NCBI GenBank assembly: GCA_016946835.1
Contig: JACVTC010000068.1
Location: forward strand, 635,001 to 699,000
Length of the DNA stretch: 64,000 nt
Direction of reading: 5' to 3'
Source: Neocallimastix lanati (nom. inval.)
Taxonomy: Eukaryota > Neocallimastigomycota > Neocallimastigomycetes > Neocallimastigales > Neocallimastigaceae
Below the pieces are notes generated by a model, which was not told the origin of the DNA, searched no databases, and was given only the letters and a program-made list of their open reading frames with translations. The position numbers and the translations under genes were made by a program. Positions within the stretch are counted from its first letter, which is position 1. Every line of letters begins with the position of its first letter. Below are positions 49,201 to 59,707 of the stretch, piece by piece.

Positions 49201-51559
49201 AGAAGAGGAAGAGAATAATGTAGAAGAGAATGATGAAGAAGAAAATGATGAAGAAGAAGAGAATGATGAAGAAGAAAATGATGAAGAAGAAGAAAATGAT
49301 GAAGAAGAAAATGATGAAGAAGAGAATGATGAAGAAGAAAATGATGAAGAAGAGTGCGTTGGTTGTAATGAAGAAGAAGAAGAAAATGATGAAGAAGAAA
49401 ATGATGATGGTGAAGAAGAAAATGATGGTGAAGAAGAAGAAACACCACGTGAATTTACAATTACTACTACTACTGTAACTGATAGTGCTACTGCTACTGA
49501 CTCTCAATCTGCTACTGTAACTGATAGTGCTACTGTAACTGACTCTCAATCTGCTACTGACTCTCAAACTACTACTGACTCTCAATCTGCTACTGTAACT
49601 GATAGTGCTACTGGTACTGACTCTCAAACTACTACTGACTCTCAATCTGCTACTGTAACTGATAGTGCTACTGCTACTGACTCTCAAACTACTACTGACT
49701 CTCAATCTGCTACTGTAACTGATAGTGCTACTGCTACTGACTCTCAAACTACTACTGACTCTCAATCTGCTACTGTAACTGATAGTGCTACTGCTACTGA
49801 CTCTCAAACTACTACTGACTCTCAAACTACTACTGACTCTCAAACTGCTACTGACTCTCAAACTACTACTAACTCTCAATCTGCTACTGTAACTGATAGT
49901 GCTACTGCTACTGACTCTCAAACTACTACTGACTCTCAATCTGCTACTGTAACTGATAGTGCTACTGCTACTGACTCTCAAACTACTACTGACTCTCAAT
50001 CTGCTACTGTAACTGATAGTGCTACTGCTACTGACTCTCAAACTACTACTGTAACTGACTCTCAAACTGCTACTGCTACTGAATCTCAATCTGCTACTGT
50101 AACTGACTCTCAAACTGCTACTGCTACTGAATCTCAATCTGCTACTGTAACTGACTCTCAAACTACTACTGACTCTCAATCTGCTACTGTAACTGATAGT
50201 GCTACTGTAACTGACTCTCAAACTACTACTGACTCTCAATCTGCTACTGTAACTGATAGTGCTACTGTAACTGACTCTCAAACTGCTACTGCTACTGAAT
50301 CTCAATCTGCTACTGTAACTGGTAGTGCTACTGCTACTGACTCTCAATCTGCTACTGTGACTACTACTACAAATAAAACTCAAACTAGTACGAAAACTAG
50401 TACTTCAAGAGAAACGAATAACAATACTGATAGATGTGGTGAAGGATATGGTAAATGTGCTGAGGGATTCTGTTGTAGTAAGTACGGATGGTGTGGAAAG
50501 AGTGAGAAGTACTGTGATATAAACCAAGGATGTCAATCCAAATATGGAAAATGTAATGGTATAGTTGAAGATGATGAAAAATCTGATGACGATGATGAAA
50601 TTACTGGAGCCCCAGTTGAAGATGATAATGAATCTGAAGATGATGAAGAAAGTCCAAAGACTGCAAAGGTATATGAAAATGATAGATGCGGTAAAGGATT
50701 CGGAGTTTGTAAGAAGGGATATTGTTGTAGTAAGCACGGATGGTGTGGAAAGAGTGAAAAGTACTGTGATGTAAACCAAGGATGTCAATCTGAATTTGGT
50801 GAGTGTAATAAAAACAACGGAAATGGAAAGCAATCTGATGCCGAAATTGCCGGAATTCCAACTGAAGATGATAATGAATCTGAAGATGATGAAGAAAGTC
50901 CAAAGACTGCAAAGGTATCTGAAAATGATAGATGCGGTAAAGGATTCGGAGTTTGTAAGAAGGGATATTGTTGTAGTAAGTACGGATGGTGTGGAAAGAG
51001 TGAAGCGTACTGTGATGTAAACCAGGGATGTCAATCCGAATTTGGTCAATGTAATAGTACAGGAAAAACTGAAGGAAAAACTGAAGGAAATACTGATAGA
51101 TGTGGTAAAGGATATGGTAAATGTGCAAAGGGATACTGTTGTAGTAAGTATGGTTGGTGTGGAAAGAGTCAAAAATACTGTGATGTAAACCAAGGATGTC
51201 AATCTGAATTTGGAAAATGTAATGAAGTTATTAATACTAATGGAAGATGTGGTGGTAAGTTTGGTAAATGTCCAGAAGGTGAATGTTGTAGTAAGTATGG
51301 TTGGTGTGGAAAATCTAGTAAATACTGTAATATAAGTGAAGGTTGTCAATCAGAATTTGGAAACTGCAAAACTAAGAAGACTATTACTAAAACCACCATT
51401 ATAAGAACTGTTAAAAAATCTTATAATGGAAGATGTGGTGAAAAGTATGGCAAATGTCTTCATGGTGAATGCTGTAGTAAGTATGGTTACTGTGGTACTT
51501 CCAAAAAGTACTGTGAAAAGAGTTCTGGATGTCAATCCAATTATGGTACATGTTGGTAA
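32773..51559 (+). CDS. Giant microexon gene: Cys-rich/one-codon exons, polyacidic tract, Ser/Thr stalk, six CBM18
   Basis: Proposed 5'-incomplete gene with about 42 exons. Seen directly: the last exon (40206-51559) is open for 3,784 codons including the stop, has no in-frame ATG, and upstream in its frame only about 37 nt stay open (stop at 40166-40168, no ATG), so translation must enter by splicing at AATTATAG/AG. Upstream, candidate exons between AG and GTAAGT-like donors are all multiples of three and all phase 1, giving a continuous reading of about 112 residues with no stop at any junction. Product: short Cys-containing segments, ~25 residues from one-codon exons, more Cys-containing segments, ~3,080 acidic residues, a Ser/Thr-rich stalk, six chitin-binding modules. 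Inference: a secreted chitin-attached polyanion of the cell wall. The start exon and signal peptide are not found; internal microexon borders rest on splice-site logic only. Confidence 0.7.
33040..33180 (+). repeat. Short minisatellite copy inside an intron of the giant gene
   Basis: Two degenerate units of the TATTTCTATTATTTATTTTA / ATCTGTACTTTATATT repeat, the same unit as the arrays at 62.0-63.0 kb and in the orientation of the right-hand one. It lies in the putative intron 32960-33352. Confidence 0.75.
33353..33803 (+). other. Three Cys-encoding microexons (33353-33364, 33495-33515, 33789-33803)
   Basis: CTTGTGATGCTG (12 nt, between TTTTTTAG and GTAAAT) gives A-C-D-A across the junction. 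The 21-nt exon reads G-K-I-E-C-I-D between AAATAG and GTAAGC. The 15-nt exon reads Y-C-K-T-Y between AAATAAAG and GTAAGT. Each is phase 1 and carries exactly one cysteine. Confidence 0.65.
34083..37479 (+). other. Tandem array of 25 putative one-codon (3-nt) microexons
   Basis: Twenty-five related units of about 127-178 bp each contain a triplet between an acceptor (mostly AATAG) and a donor (GTAAAT, GTAAGT or close). Triplet starts: 34083, 34220, 34354, 34491, 34663, 34790, 34935, 35068, 35204, 35343, 35480, 35619, 35786, 35925, 36103, 36234, 36374, 36518, 36657, 36795, 36927, 37068, 37213, 37343, 37477. Triplets vary (CTG, TTT, CTC, AAA, TTG, ATA, AGA, GAG, ATC, AAG, CCC, CTA, GTT, GTG) while flanks stay constant. 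In phase 1 each adds one residue; the predicted string begins S-V-S-A-P-E-I-D-I-E-T-G and has no stop. The unit at 35925 has AC instead of AG. Intron bodies are homologous, with a shared ACAAATTGYTTC block before the acceptor. The pattern is directly visible; its use as exons is inference. Confidence 0.75.
37649..38032 (+). other. Transitional microexons (37649-37660, 37820-37825, 38012-38032)
   Basis: TTGGAGAAGATG reads F-G-E-D, GTGGTG reads G-G, and the 21-nt exon ending at GTAAGT reads G-Y-Y-A-C-I-D, very like G-K-I-E-C-I-D encoded by 33495-33515. Phase 1 is kept. The acceptor of the third (AATGGAAAG) has a weak pyrimidine context. Confidence 0.6.
38210..39070 (+). other. Microexons 38210-38218, 38501-38524, 38692-38703, 39059-39070
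   Basis: These read I-C-E, G-L-D-Q-K-Y-Q-Q, S-C-E-K and A-C-G-D, each between an AG acceptor and a GTAAAT or GTAATT donor, lengths 9, 24, 12 and 12 nt. Three of the four carry one cysteine. A bare TTTTAG/GTAAAA junction at 38910/38911 lies within the 355-nt intron before the last one. Confidence 0.6.
39207..39996 (+). other. Microexons 39207-39224, 39401-39442, 39826-39837, 39967-39996
   Basis: The 42-nt exon is the best protein-like one (S-N-T-D-K-I-L-T-L-E-E-C-Y-S) between AATATAG and GTAAGT. The 12-nt exon reads F-C-D-Q, and the 30-nt exon reads A-W-S-E-C-S-F-N-L-N-G and joins the terminal exon in phase. The 18-nt exon at 39207 (A-L-S-V-I-S, donor GTATAA) is weakest and may be spurious. 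Confidence 0.65.
40206..49441 (+). other. Polyacidic domain of the giant protein, ~3,080 residues of Glu/Asn/Asp
   Basis: Read in the frame that continues into the CBM18 modules, this 9.2-kb block is almost only GAA/GAG, AAT and GAT codons: runs of 2-9 Glu separated by Asn or Asn-Asp, with rare Lys, Ile, Tyr, Gly, Ala and Val. Frame is kept throughout, because the parallel Lys/Met/Arg frame also stays in one register until 49223. A six-times-repeated insertion encodes E-C-V-G-C-N near 46128, 47608, 48285, 48720, 48794 and 49352. Large internal direct duplications are visible. Expected properties are extreme negative charge and disorder. No domain of known function. Confidence 0.9.
49442..50425 (+). 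other. Ser/Thr-rich repeat stalk of the giant protein
   Basis: About 320 residues built from T-D-S-Q-T-T, T-D-S-Q-S-A-T-V and T-D-S-A-T-A repeats at DNA periods of 18-60 bp, following a short ETPREFTITTTT start. The composition suits a heavily O-glycosylated mucin-like spacer lifting the chitin-binding end away from the acidic part. Confidence 0.9.
50432..51556 (+). other. Six hevein-like chitin-binding modules (CBM18)
   Basis: Six modules of about 41-43 residues, each with eight cysteines and the CCSKYGWCG core (GYCG in the last), start near 50432, 50684, 50930, 51098, 51244 and 51431. Modules 1-2 and 2-3 are joined by acidic linkers such as EDDNESEDDEESPKTAKV, showing duplication of module plus linker. 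Family function is binding of chitin or GlcNAc oligomers. The last module ends at the stop codon (51557-51559), leaving no membrane anchor. Confidence 0.97.
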
Positions 51560-51656
51560 ATCTATTAATTAAAAAAAATAACATAAAATTTAAAGGTATA
51601 TAAAAAAAATTATTATTACAATTAATAGCCTTATTTTATAATTTAAAATTTTTAAT

Positions 51657-51692
<36 letters not shown>

Positions 51693-52899
51693 TTAAAATT
51701 GGTGGTAAAATTTCAATTTATAATTAATCTATTATTATAATTTTACATTTATTTAAAATTTTGTAATTAAAAAAAATTTTTTTTTAATTAAATTTATTAT
51801 TAGCTTTTTTAAATCTATTATATGAATTTTTATAACTTTAAAAAACAAAAAAAAAAAAAACAAAAAAAAAAAACAATATTAATTTATATAAAAATAGTTA
51901 TTAGCAATTAATATTATAATTTTATAATTTATTATTAATTTTAAGAGATTTTTATTTTTAGTGAAATAACTAATAAAATTATAAAATTATTAAATTGTAA
52001 AATTTTTTAATTTTGCATTATTGATTTTTATTTTTTTTTGTTTTGTTTTGTTTTGTTATTGTTATGTGTACATTTTTTTAATAGTATTCAATTTTCAGTA
52101 ATTAATATATATAATATATATATAATGCTTTTATTTTTTTTCAATGTCTCTTAATATCACTATTTTCAATGTTATTTTTTTTTTATTTTTTATTTTTTTA
52201 CCCGATCTTTCCTTACTTTATAATAAATTGGAAATTTTCGCCTACTAGGGGAATTAACTCTCAGTGTAAAAAATTGATTTCTTAGTACGAGAAAATAGTT
52301 CATTGATATTGAAATATTTTATAATTTATATTTATATAACTACCATGATAATTATAGAAGCCGTGCTAACGATTGTAGGAAAAAAATAAATTAATAATCT
52401 TGATTATACAACAATTTAATAAATTCAATAATAAATGAATTGTTTTATTAAAAAAAAAATACTTTTTTTAATAATAAAAAATATAAAAATTACATTTAAC
52501 TTAATTATTAACTAAATTATAAATTAAAAATATAAAACTAAATTATTTTTTTTATTATTATATGTTCATTATTTTATTCTATTGCCTATAGTTTATTCAT
52601 CCTTTTCATATTTTTTTTTTTCAATTCATAATTTTACACCTATTTATACTTTTTATCAAAGCCAAAGTTTGTGGCATCTCAAGAAAATTATACAATAAAA
52701 AAAAATATTTATATTGAATTTGAATTAATTTTATTTAATATAAAAAATATTAAAGAAGAAATAAAAAAGAAATTAAATTTAATAATCAATTTACCTTTCA
52801 TGCTTTTCTTAATCTCAAAAAAAAAAAAAAGCTTATTAATTTTGTTCCAATTTATAATATTAGTATTCAATTCATTACTAATCTATACCTTACTATAAA
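51560..52899. other. A+T-rich 3' flank of the giant gene
   Basis: Poly-A/T, AT dinucleotide runs and a TTTTG repeat near 52040. The segment 52200-52300 is slightly richer in G+C without a frame. No gene is supported. Confidence 0.6.
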
Positions 52900-53510
52900 A
52901 GCTCATTCAACTTTTATTTGGAAAACTTTCAAAAGAACTTACAATACATCGTGGCGTTTGCCAAAAAAAAAAAAAAGTGTGTCCCTTATCACCTATTTTA
53001 TTTAATAATATATTTTATCATTGACATATTTGATAAAATACAAAGAAAATATAGTACGATTACAGAAAGATACATTATTAATGTATTCCTTCATTTTACG
53101 ATTAAATAAAACATGATCAATACAAGACGATTTACTATCCAGAGCCCATGTGAAATCAAGACCCGTTAAGTTTTTAGAGAACTAATGATGAGATGATTTA
53201 TTAAGTAAACCTTTCTAATTGGGATTTAGAATTATTAAAGTCACCTACAAGAATAGAAAGAGTATTTAGTATGTTTCTTTATCCAGTGAGTAATTTCTGA
53301 AAAGGCATTCGTTCTTTCTTCCTTCCTTAGGAATGACCGTACCGTAGGAACATAAATATTACCCAACTATAGTGCATTTAACTCCCCCCAAAAAAAGAAT
53401 GCTGACAGACAGGATAGATTTATATTCAAACGGATCTGGAGAAAAGGAACCAAGAGACAATGTACTCCAACCTACCTGGTTTGAGAGGTCTTATTCTTCA
53501 TAATAATGAA
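52900..53510 (-). pseudogene. LINE retrotransposon relic (endonuclease domain)
   Basis: On the minus strand, broken by several stops, the order is that of an exonuclease-endonuclease-phosphatase domain: NIYVPTVRSFLRKEERTNAF and EITHWIKKH, then ILVGDFNNSKSQLERFT (the GDFN motif), then GLDFTWALDSKSSCIDHVLF (the conserved S-x-IDHVL end), then a decayed tail. This is the N-terminal nuclease of a non-LTR element pol; the reverse transcriptase is not found. Plus-strand open frames here are shadows. Confidence 0.75.
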
Positions 53511-54499
<989 letters not shown>

Positions 54500-54663
54500 T
54501 TGATATAAAACAAATATGTGTAGCAACATATTTGTATATTTAATAATAATTATTAAATATTAAATTTATATCTCTTTTGTCAATAATAATATTTGAAATA
54601 ATTTTATTATTCATCTATGATTCAATATTTATATATATTATTCATTATAATATGAAATATATT

Positions 54664-54906
54664 TGTTAAAGTTCAACATAATATTTAAACTTTTGTACAT
54701 TAAAGTATTATAAATATTTATAATATTTGATTAAGTAATAATTTGTATGTAAAATATAAAAAGAAAATTTTTTTATGAAATTAATATTTTGAGTCTTTTT
54801 AAATACTTTTTTAAATCATATAAATTAATAAATAATAAATTAAATTTAATTAAATAATAATACATTTTGTTGTGTACACATCATATCTTATATTGACTCC
54901 TTAACA
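54664..54906 (+). repeat. Copia 5' LTR (243 bp)
   Basis: Starts TGTTAAAGTTCAAC and ends GACTCCTTAACA, giving TG...CA termini with a 6-bp terminal inverted repeat TGTTAA/TTAACA. Same length and sequence as the 3' LTR. Confidence 0.97.
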
Positions 54907-54920
54907 GATTAAGAGTCTCA
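54907..54920 (+). promoter_or_regulatory. Primer-binding site matching tRNA-Lys(CUU) anticodon arm
   Basis: GATTAAGAGTCTCA lies directly after the 5' LTR. Its complement, TGAGACTCTTAATC, is the anticodon stem-loop of eukaryotic tRNA-Lys(CUU), not a tRNA 3' end, implying an internally cleaved half-tRNA primer, as known for Drosophila copia with initiator tRNA-Met. Confidence 0.75.
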
Positions 54921-55008
54921 TATATCAAGAGACCTATTATTAATTTTAATTTTTAAAACATTTTAATGATTTTAATGACTTTATAATATAATTAATTATT
55001 TTATATTA

Positions 55009-56877
55009 ATGTTCCAAAGAATGGCTAAAAGAAAGAATAACAATAATAATCATATTGAAGAGAGTTCGAGTTCATCGAATCCAACTGAAAATAAGGACGA
55101 TGAATCGATTTCTTCATATGAAGATGATGAATCCAATGATAAAAGGATTATCATAAACAAATATTATGGAAATATAACTAAATCTGTTTTTGAAATTAAA
55201 GATTTCGTATTAAATAAAGAAAATTTCTTAGATTGGTATGAGCCTTTAAAGAGGCATCTCATTGCCAATGATTTAGAAATTTATATTGAAAAAGAAATCC
55301 AATATTCAAATATGAACAGAGGTCAAATAAAATCGGATAATGCGGTTCAATCTATCATAATAAATAGTTTAGAAAAATCAAACCAAGAATATTTACGAGG
55401 ATGTAAAACTGCTTATAGTATGATTGATAGATTAAAAAACCGTTTCTATCAATCTGGCCAAGCACTATTAAATATTCTTGAATATAAAATTATTAATCTT
55501 AAGTTAATAAACAATGACTATATTCAATATATTAATGAATTAAACAATCTTTTCGAACAACATAAATTTGAATCTAATAAATTAAAAAGAATTCCTTTTG
55601 ATGAGGAAACTAAACTTTTATTTGCAGTAAATGAATTAGATAGAATTGGTATAAATTCACCACCAATTTATAGTTATAAAACTTTTGATGATCTTATTAA
55701 AGAATTAAACAAAAGACATGACTTTTTTGAAAAAGCCGAAATTTTAAGGTCAAAAACTACCGTTATAAACGATTCAAATGTCAATAATATAAATGAAAAT
55801 AAACCAAATAATAATAAAAATTATAATAATACTAATAAAATTCGTAACGAATATTATTGTCATATATGCAAAACTAAAGGTCACACTACTGATCATTGTA
55901 AATATAATCTTTTAATTAGAGAAAATAATAAATCAGATGATAATGATAAAAATTATAAAAATAATAATTACAAAAATAAAAATTATTATAAAAGATATAA
56001 TAACAAAAATAATTATTACTCTGGAAATATTATTAATAAGAACAATGATAAATCTAATAATAATAACAATAATTTTTTTGAAAATAATAATGAAAATGAA
56101 GATGAGGTATACATTGATTTTACAGGAAGTATTTCAGTAATTCAAAATTGTAATTATACAACAATAAATAATAATAATAATTCCACACATTGGATTATTG
56201 ATAGTGGTACTGGCATCAACTTAACTAATAACATCAACAATTTAAACAATATAAATAAAGTAAATAATAAAAATATCATTTATCCAAATGGTGATTTAGA
56301 CAAGGTCGAAAATGTAGGTACTTACAATGGTAAATTTAAAAATAAAGATTTTATATTATCAAATGTTTATTACGCGTCAAATATTCAAAACAATCTAATT
56401 TCCACTCATTCAATATTAAAAAATGGATGCACTATTATAATGAAACGCGTAAATAACAAAGACCGTTTACAAATATTCAAAAATAATAAGTTAATTGCAA
56501 ATATTTTTGCGAATGATGAAAATTTATTCGTGTTTGATACAATACCTTCAAATAATACTATATCTAAGAATTATGTTTTCAGCATTGATACTAACTTGTG
56601 GCATGCTCGTTTGGGACACTTTTATAATAATGATATCAAAGATTTTGTCATTGAGCATACTAAATACCATAATGATAAAAATTGTCGCCAATGCAAAATC
56701 ACTAAATTAAAGAGAAAACCATTCTACTCTTCCCCTAATAATGCTTCAAAACCTATGGAACTAGTTCATTCTGATGTAGTTGGAAAATTGGAAACATCAT
56801 ATAATGATTTCAATTATTATGTTACTTTTCTTGATGATTTCTCTAGAAAAAATTTGGGTCTACCTTATCAAGAATAA
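55009..56877 (+). CDS. Copia gag-pol, first part: gag, zinc knuckle, protease, start of integrase
   Basis: Open for 622 codons. Residues ~50-250 are the gag region (FLDWYEPLKRHL, then EYKIINLKL); a CX2CX4HX4C knuckle lies at Cys284-Cys297 (CHICKTKGHTTDHC); an Asn-rich spacer follows; the aspartic protease motif WIIDSGTG has Asp398; the GAG-pre-integrase HARLGHF region starts near 530 with an H/C zinc site; the first integrase aspartate is Asp589 in LVHSDVVG. After LDDFSRK the frame leaves homology and stops. The break falls in a run of six A (ca. 56846-56851); homology continues in the +1 frame. Start: ATG at 55009, 102 nt after the LTR. Confidence 0.93.
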   Translation: MFQRMAKRKNNNNNHIEESSSSSNPTENKDDESISSYEDDESNDKRIIINKYYGNITKSVFEIKDFVLNKENFLDWYEPLKRHLIANDLEIYIEKEIQYSNMNRGQIKSDNAVQSIIINSLEKSNQEYLRGCKTAYSMIDRLKNRFYQSGQALLNILEYKIINLKLINNDYIQYINELNNLFEQHKFESNKLKRIPFDEETKLLFAVNELDRIGINSPPIYSYKTFDDLIKELNKRHDFFEKAEILRSKTTVINDSNVNNINENKPNNNKNYNNTNKIRNEYYCHICKTKGHTTDHCKYNLLIRENNKSDDNDKNYKNNNYKNKNYYKRYNNKNNYYSGNIINKNNDKSNNNNNNFFENNNENEDEVYIDFTGSISVIQNCNYTTINNNNNSTHWIIDSGTGINLTNNINNLNNINKVNNKNIIYPNGDLDKVENVGTYNGKFKNKDFILSNVYYASNIQNNLISTHSILKNGCTIIMKRVNNKDRLQIFKNNKLIANIFANDENLFVFDTIPSNNTISKNYVFSIDTNLWHARLGHFYNNDIKDFVIEHTKYHNDKNCRQCKITKLKRKPFYSSPNNASKPMELVHSDVVGKLETSYNDFNYYVTFLDDFSRKNLGLPYQE

Positions 56878-57565
56878 GTCTGATGTTCCTAACATATTTA
56901 TTAAATTTCATAAATTTATTTCCAATACTACTTCATATAAAATTATAAATTTCAAATCTGACAATGGTACTGAGTATATCAACAAAACTTTAACTACCTA
57001 TTTAGAAAATTTTGGAATTAATTTCATTCATTCAGTTCCTGGTTACCCACAACAAAATGGTCGTGCTGAACGCTTAAATCAAACACTTAATCGTTGCGCA
57101 TCTACTCTATTAAACTCTGCTAAGCTACCCTACAAGTTTTGGGATTCCGCTATTCTTTGTGCTGCTTACCTCTATAACTTGAATCCACATCAGAGTATTA
57201 ATAATAAAATTCCAAATGAATTATTTTTCAATAAATCAGTTGATATTTCTCACCTTAAAGTTTTTGGATGTAAAGCATTTTTCTATAACAATCACAAAAC
57301 GAATAAATTTGACAATAACTCTAAACCTGGTATATTTTTAGGATATGCATCTGACTCTCTTGGCTACAAAATTTTAGATATTTCTACTAACTCTATAGTT
57401 ACTTCAAGAGATGTTTATTTTATGGAAGATATGCCTGGAACTATTAATACTACATTCTTTTGTGATAAATATATTGATTCTATAATTAATTTTAAGGATT
57501 CTTTAATTGAGGGGGAAAGTATAAATGATAATAATAATATTCATTCACAATTAAATAATCCTTTA

Positions 57566-57608
<43 letters not shown>

Positions 57609-57614
57609 GCAATT

Positions 57615-57645
<31 letters not shown>

Positions 57646-59599
57646 TTATAATAATAATTATGATAATAACAACGATATTTATAACAATGATATTAATAAT
57701 AATTATAATAATAATTATGATAATAACAACGATATTTATAACAATGATATTAATAATAATTATAATAATAATTATGATAATAACAACGATATTTATAACA
57801 ATGATATTAATAATAATTATGATAATTACAAAGATATTTATAATAATGACAATAATAATAATAGTAATAAAATTATTAATAATAATAATAAAACTAAAAT
57901 AGAAGAAAATGAATATAATAGTGAATCTGATAATGAATTTTTAAATGAAAGAAAACTTAAATATATAAACAAGAAAAGATCACATAGCAATAATTCAGAT
58001 GATTCAGATGAAGAAAATTTAACTTCCAGAAAAGAAAAATTACAATCAGTAAGTAATAAAAGATTTAAAATTTTAAATATTAAAACAAATATCCCAACAA
58101 CGTATCAACAAGCTATTAATTCACCAGAAAGTGAAGAATGGAAAGAAGCAATATATGACGAATTAAAAAATATGTACGACAACAATGTTATGAAAGTGGT
58201 AAAAAACATACCAGCTGACGCAAATATAATTGGTACTAAATGGGTCTTTGCCGAAAAGGATAAAAAGAAGAAAAAGGCAAGATTAGTGGCTCTTGGTTGT
58301 CAGCAAATTGCTGGAGAAGACTTTATAGAGACATACTCCCCAACAGTCCAAACAGATAGTCTAAGACTTACGGTCGCTATTGCATCAAAGTTCAACTGGG
58401 ATTTGAAACAATTGGATATAAAAGCTGCTTACTTGAATGCAAATTTGGAAGAAAAGATTTATACAAAGATTCCTTATGGTGATAAAAATTTTAATACTAA
58501 TAAATTCTGGCTACTTAAAAAAGCTCTTTATGGTTTAAAACAGGCTGGAAGAATGTGGTATAATGAAATATCAAATTACTTAGTAAGTATAGGTTTTAGA
58601 AATTACAAAACTGACAAATGTCTCTTTGGGAAATATAATAAAAATAATAAATTAACATGTTTACTAACATTATATGTAGATGATATTTTAATAACAGGAA
58701 TTAAAAATGAAATAAACTATACAGTAAGCAAATTAAAAGATAAATATAAAATTTCTAAAGATTCTAATGCAACTAAAATAATAGGTATAAATATTTATAA
58801 AACAAGTGATGGTTATAAAATAAATCAGATAGATTATATTAATAAAATAATAGAAAAATATAATATGAAGAAAACAAAACAAATTAAAACACCATGCAGG
58901 AAAATTACAGAACATGAAAGAAATAATTCAAATTTAATAGATCCAAAAGAATATAAATCTTTACTTGGTGCGTTACTATATATCGCTGTAAAGTCAAGGC
59001 CTGATATAATGTTTTCTGTAAGTGAAGCATCAAGAATATGTGAAAATCCAACAGAAGCTGATTATAAAAATTTAATGAGCATCTTACAATATTTAAATGG
59101 TACAAAAAATAAATCTTTACATTATAATAAAAATAATAAATTTATAGGATACTCAGATTCAGATTTTGCTAACGATGAAAAGACGAGAAGATCTACAAGT
59201 GGATATATATTTTTACTTGGAAAAAGCCCTATTTCATGGAAATCTCAGTTACAGAAAAACGTAACTTTATCTACTGCTGAAGCTGAATTTGTTAGTTTAA
59301 CTGAATGTACTAAACAAGCTTTATGGTTCAAAAATTTATTTAAGGAAATATTTAATCAAGATATAAAATTTAAAATTATGGTAGATAATAAGGCATGCAT
59401 TGCAATTGCTCAAGATACAAATTCTAAAGGAAGATGTAAACATATAGATTTAAGATATAAATTTATTCAAGAAGAGATTATGAAAAACGAAATTGAATTA
59501 GAATACATTAATACTGAAAACATGTTAGCTGATCCATTAACTAAAAGTATCTCAGGAGTACAAATGACAAAATTTACAAATTTAATTTTCAAAGAATAA
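56780..59599 (+). CDS. Copia pol, second part: integrase, reverse transcriptase, RNase H
   Basis: Homologous sequence begins at about 56852 (IWVYLIKNKSD); the residues from the ATG at 56780 to there are an out-of-frame shadow of part one. Integrase: second Asp in KSDNGTEY (61) and Glu in PQQNGRAERLNQ (97) with exactly 35 residues between, the D,D35E rule. A low-complexity Asn linker (~250-380) contains a 57-bp tandem repeat. Reverse transcriptase follows: GTKWVFAEKDKKKKKARLVA, QLDIKAAYLNANLEEKIY, and YVDD at 632-635. RNase H: GYSDSDFAND (~789), TLSTAEAEFVSLTE, HIDLRYKFIQEEI, ending LADPLTKS. Stop at 59597-59599, 108 nt before the 3' LTR. Confidence 0.93.
57646..57850 (+). repeat. 57-bp tandem repeat in the pol linker (about 3.5 copies)
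   Basis: Each unit encodes YNNNYDNNNDIYNNDINNN. It keeps frame and lies between integrase and reverse transcriptase, where length changes are likely tolerated. Confidence 0.9.
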
Positions 59600-59623
59600 T
59601 ATTTCTTTAATTGTATATATATA

Positions 59624-59661
<38 letters not shown>

Positions 59662-59699
59662 TGTATATAATAATTAAAATATTATATAATACTTAATGT

Positions 59700-59707
59700 A
59701 GGGGGAA
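59700..59707 (+). promoter_or_regulatory. Polypurine tract of the copia element
   Basis: AGGGGGAA ends directly at the 3' LTR; expected plus-strand primer site. The TRIM has GAGGGGGAA at the same place. Confidence 0.85.

Noticed and set aside
40196-50383. A 3,395-residue minus-strand open frame (Phe/Ser/Ile-rich), a second minus frame and a 2,987-residue Lys/Met plus frame over the same DNA
   Set aside because: A long GAA/GAG/AAT/GAT codon tract cannot form stops in several frames, so these are shadows. Only the acidic frame continues into recognisable CBM18 modules.
50405-51349. A 314-residue minus-strand open frame opposite the CBM18 modules
   Set aside because: It is the antisense shadow of Cys-rich repeats; the plus strand has six intact CBM18 modules.
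50357-51559. A stand-alone chitin-binding gene starting at 50357
   Set aside because: That start would be GTG inside a continuing Ser/Thr repeat in the same open frame; the frame extends 10 kb further upstream.
52671-53109. Two plus-strand open frames of 63-75 codons
   Set aside because: The minus strand shows LINE endonuclease motifs across or next to the same region; the plus frames are A+T-rich filler.
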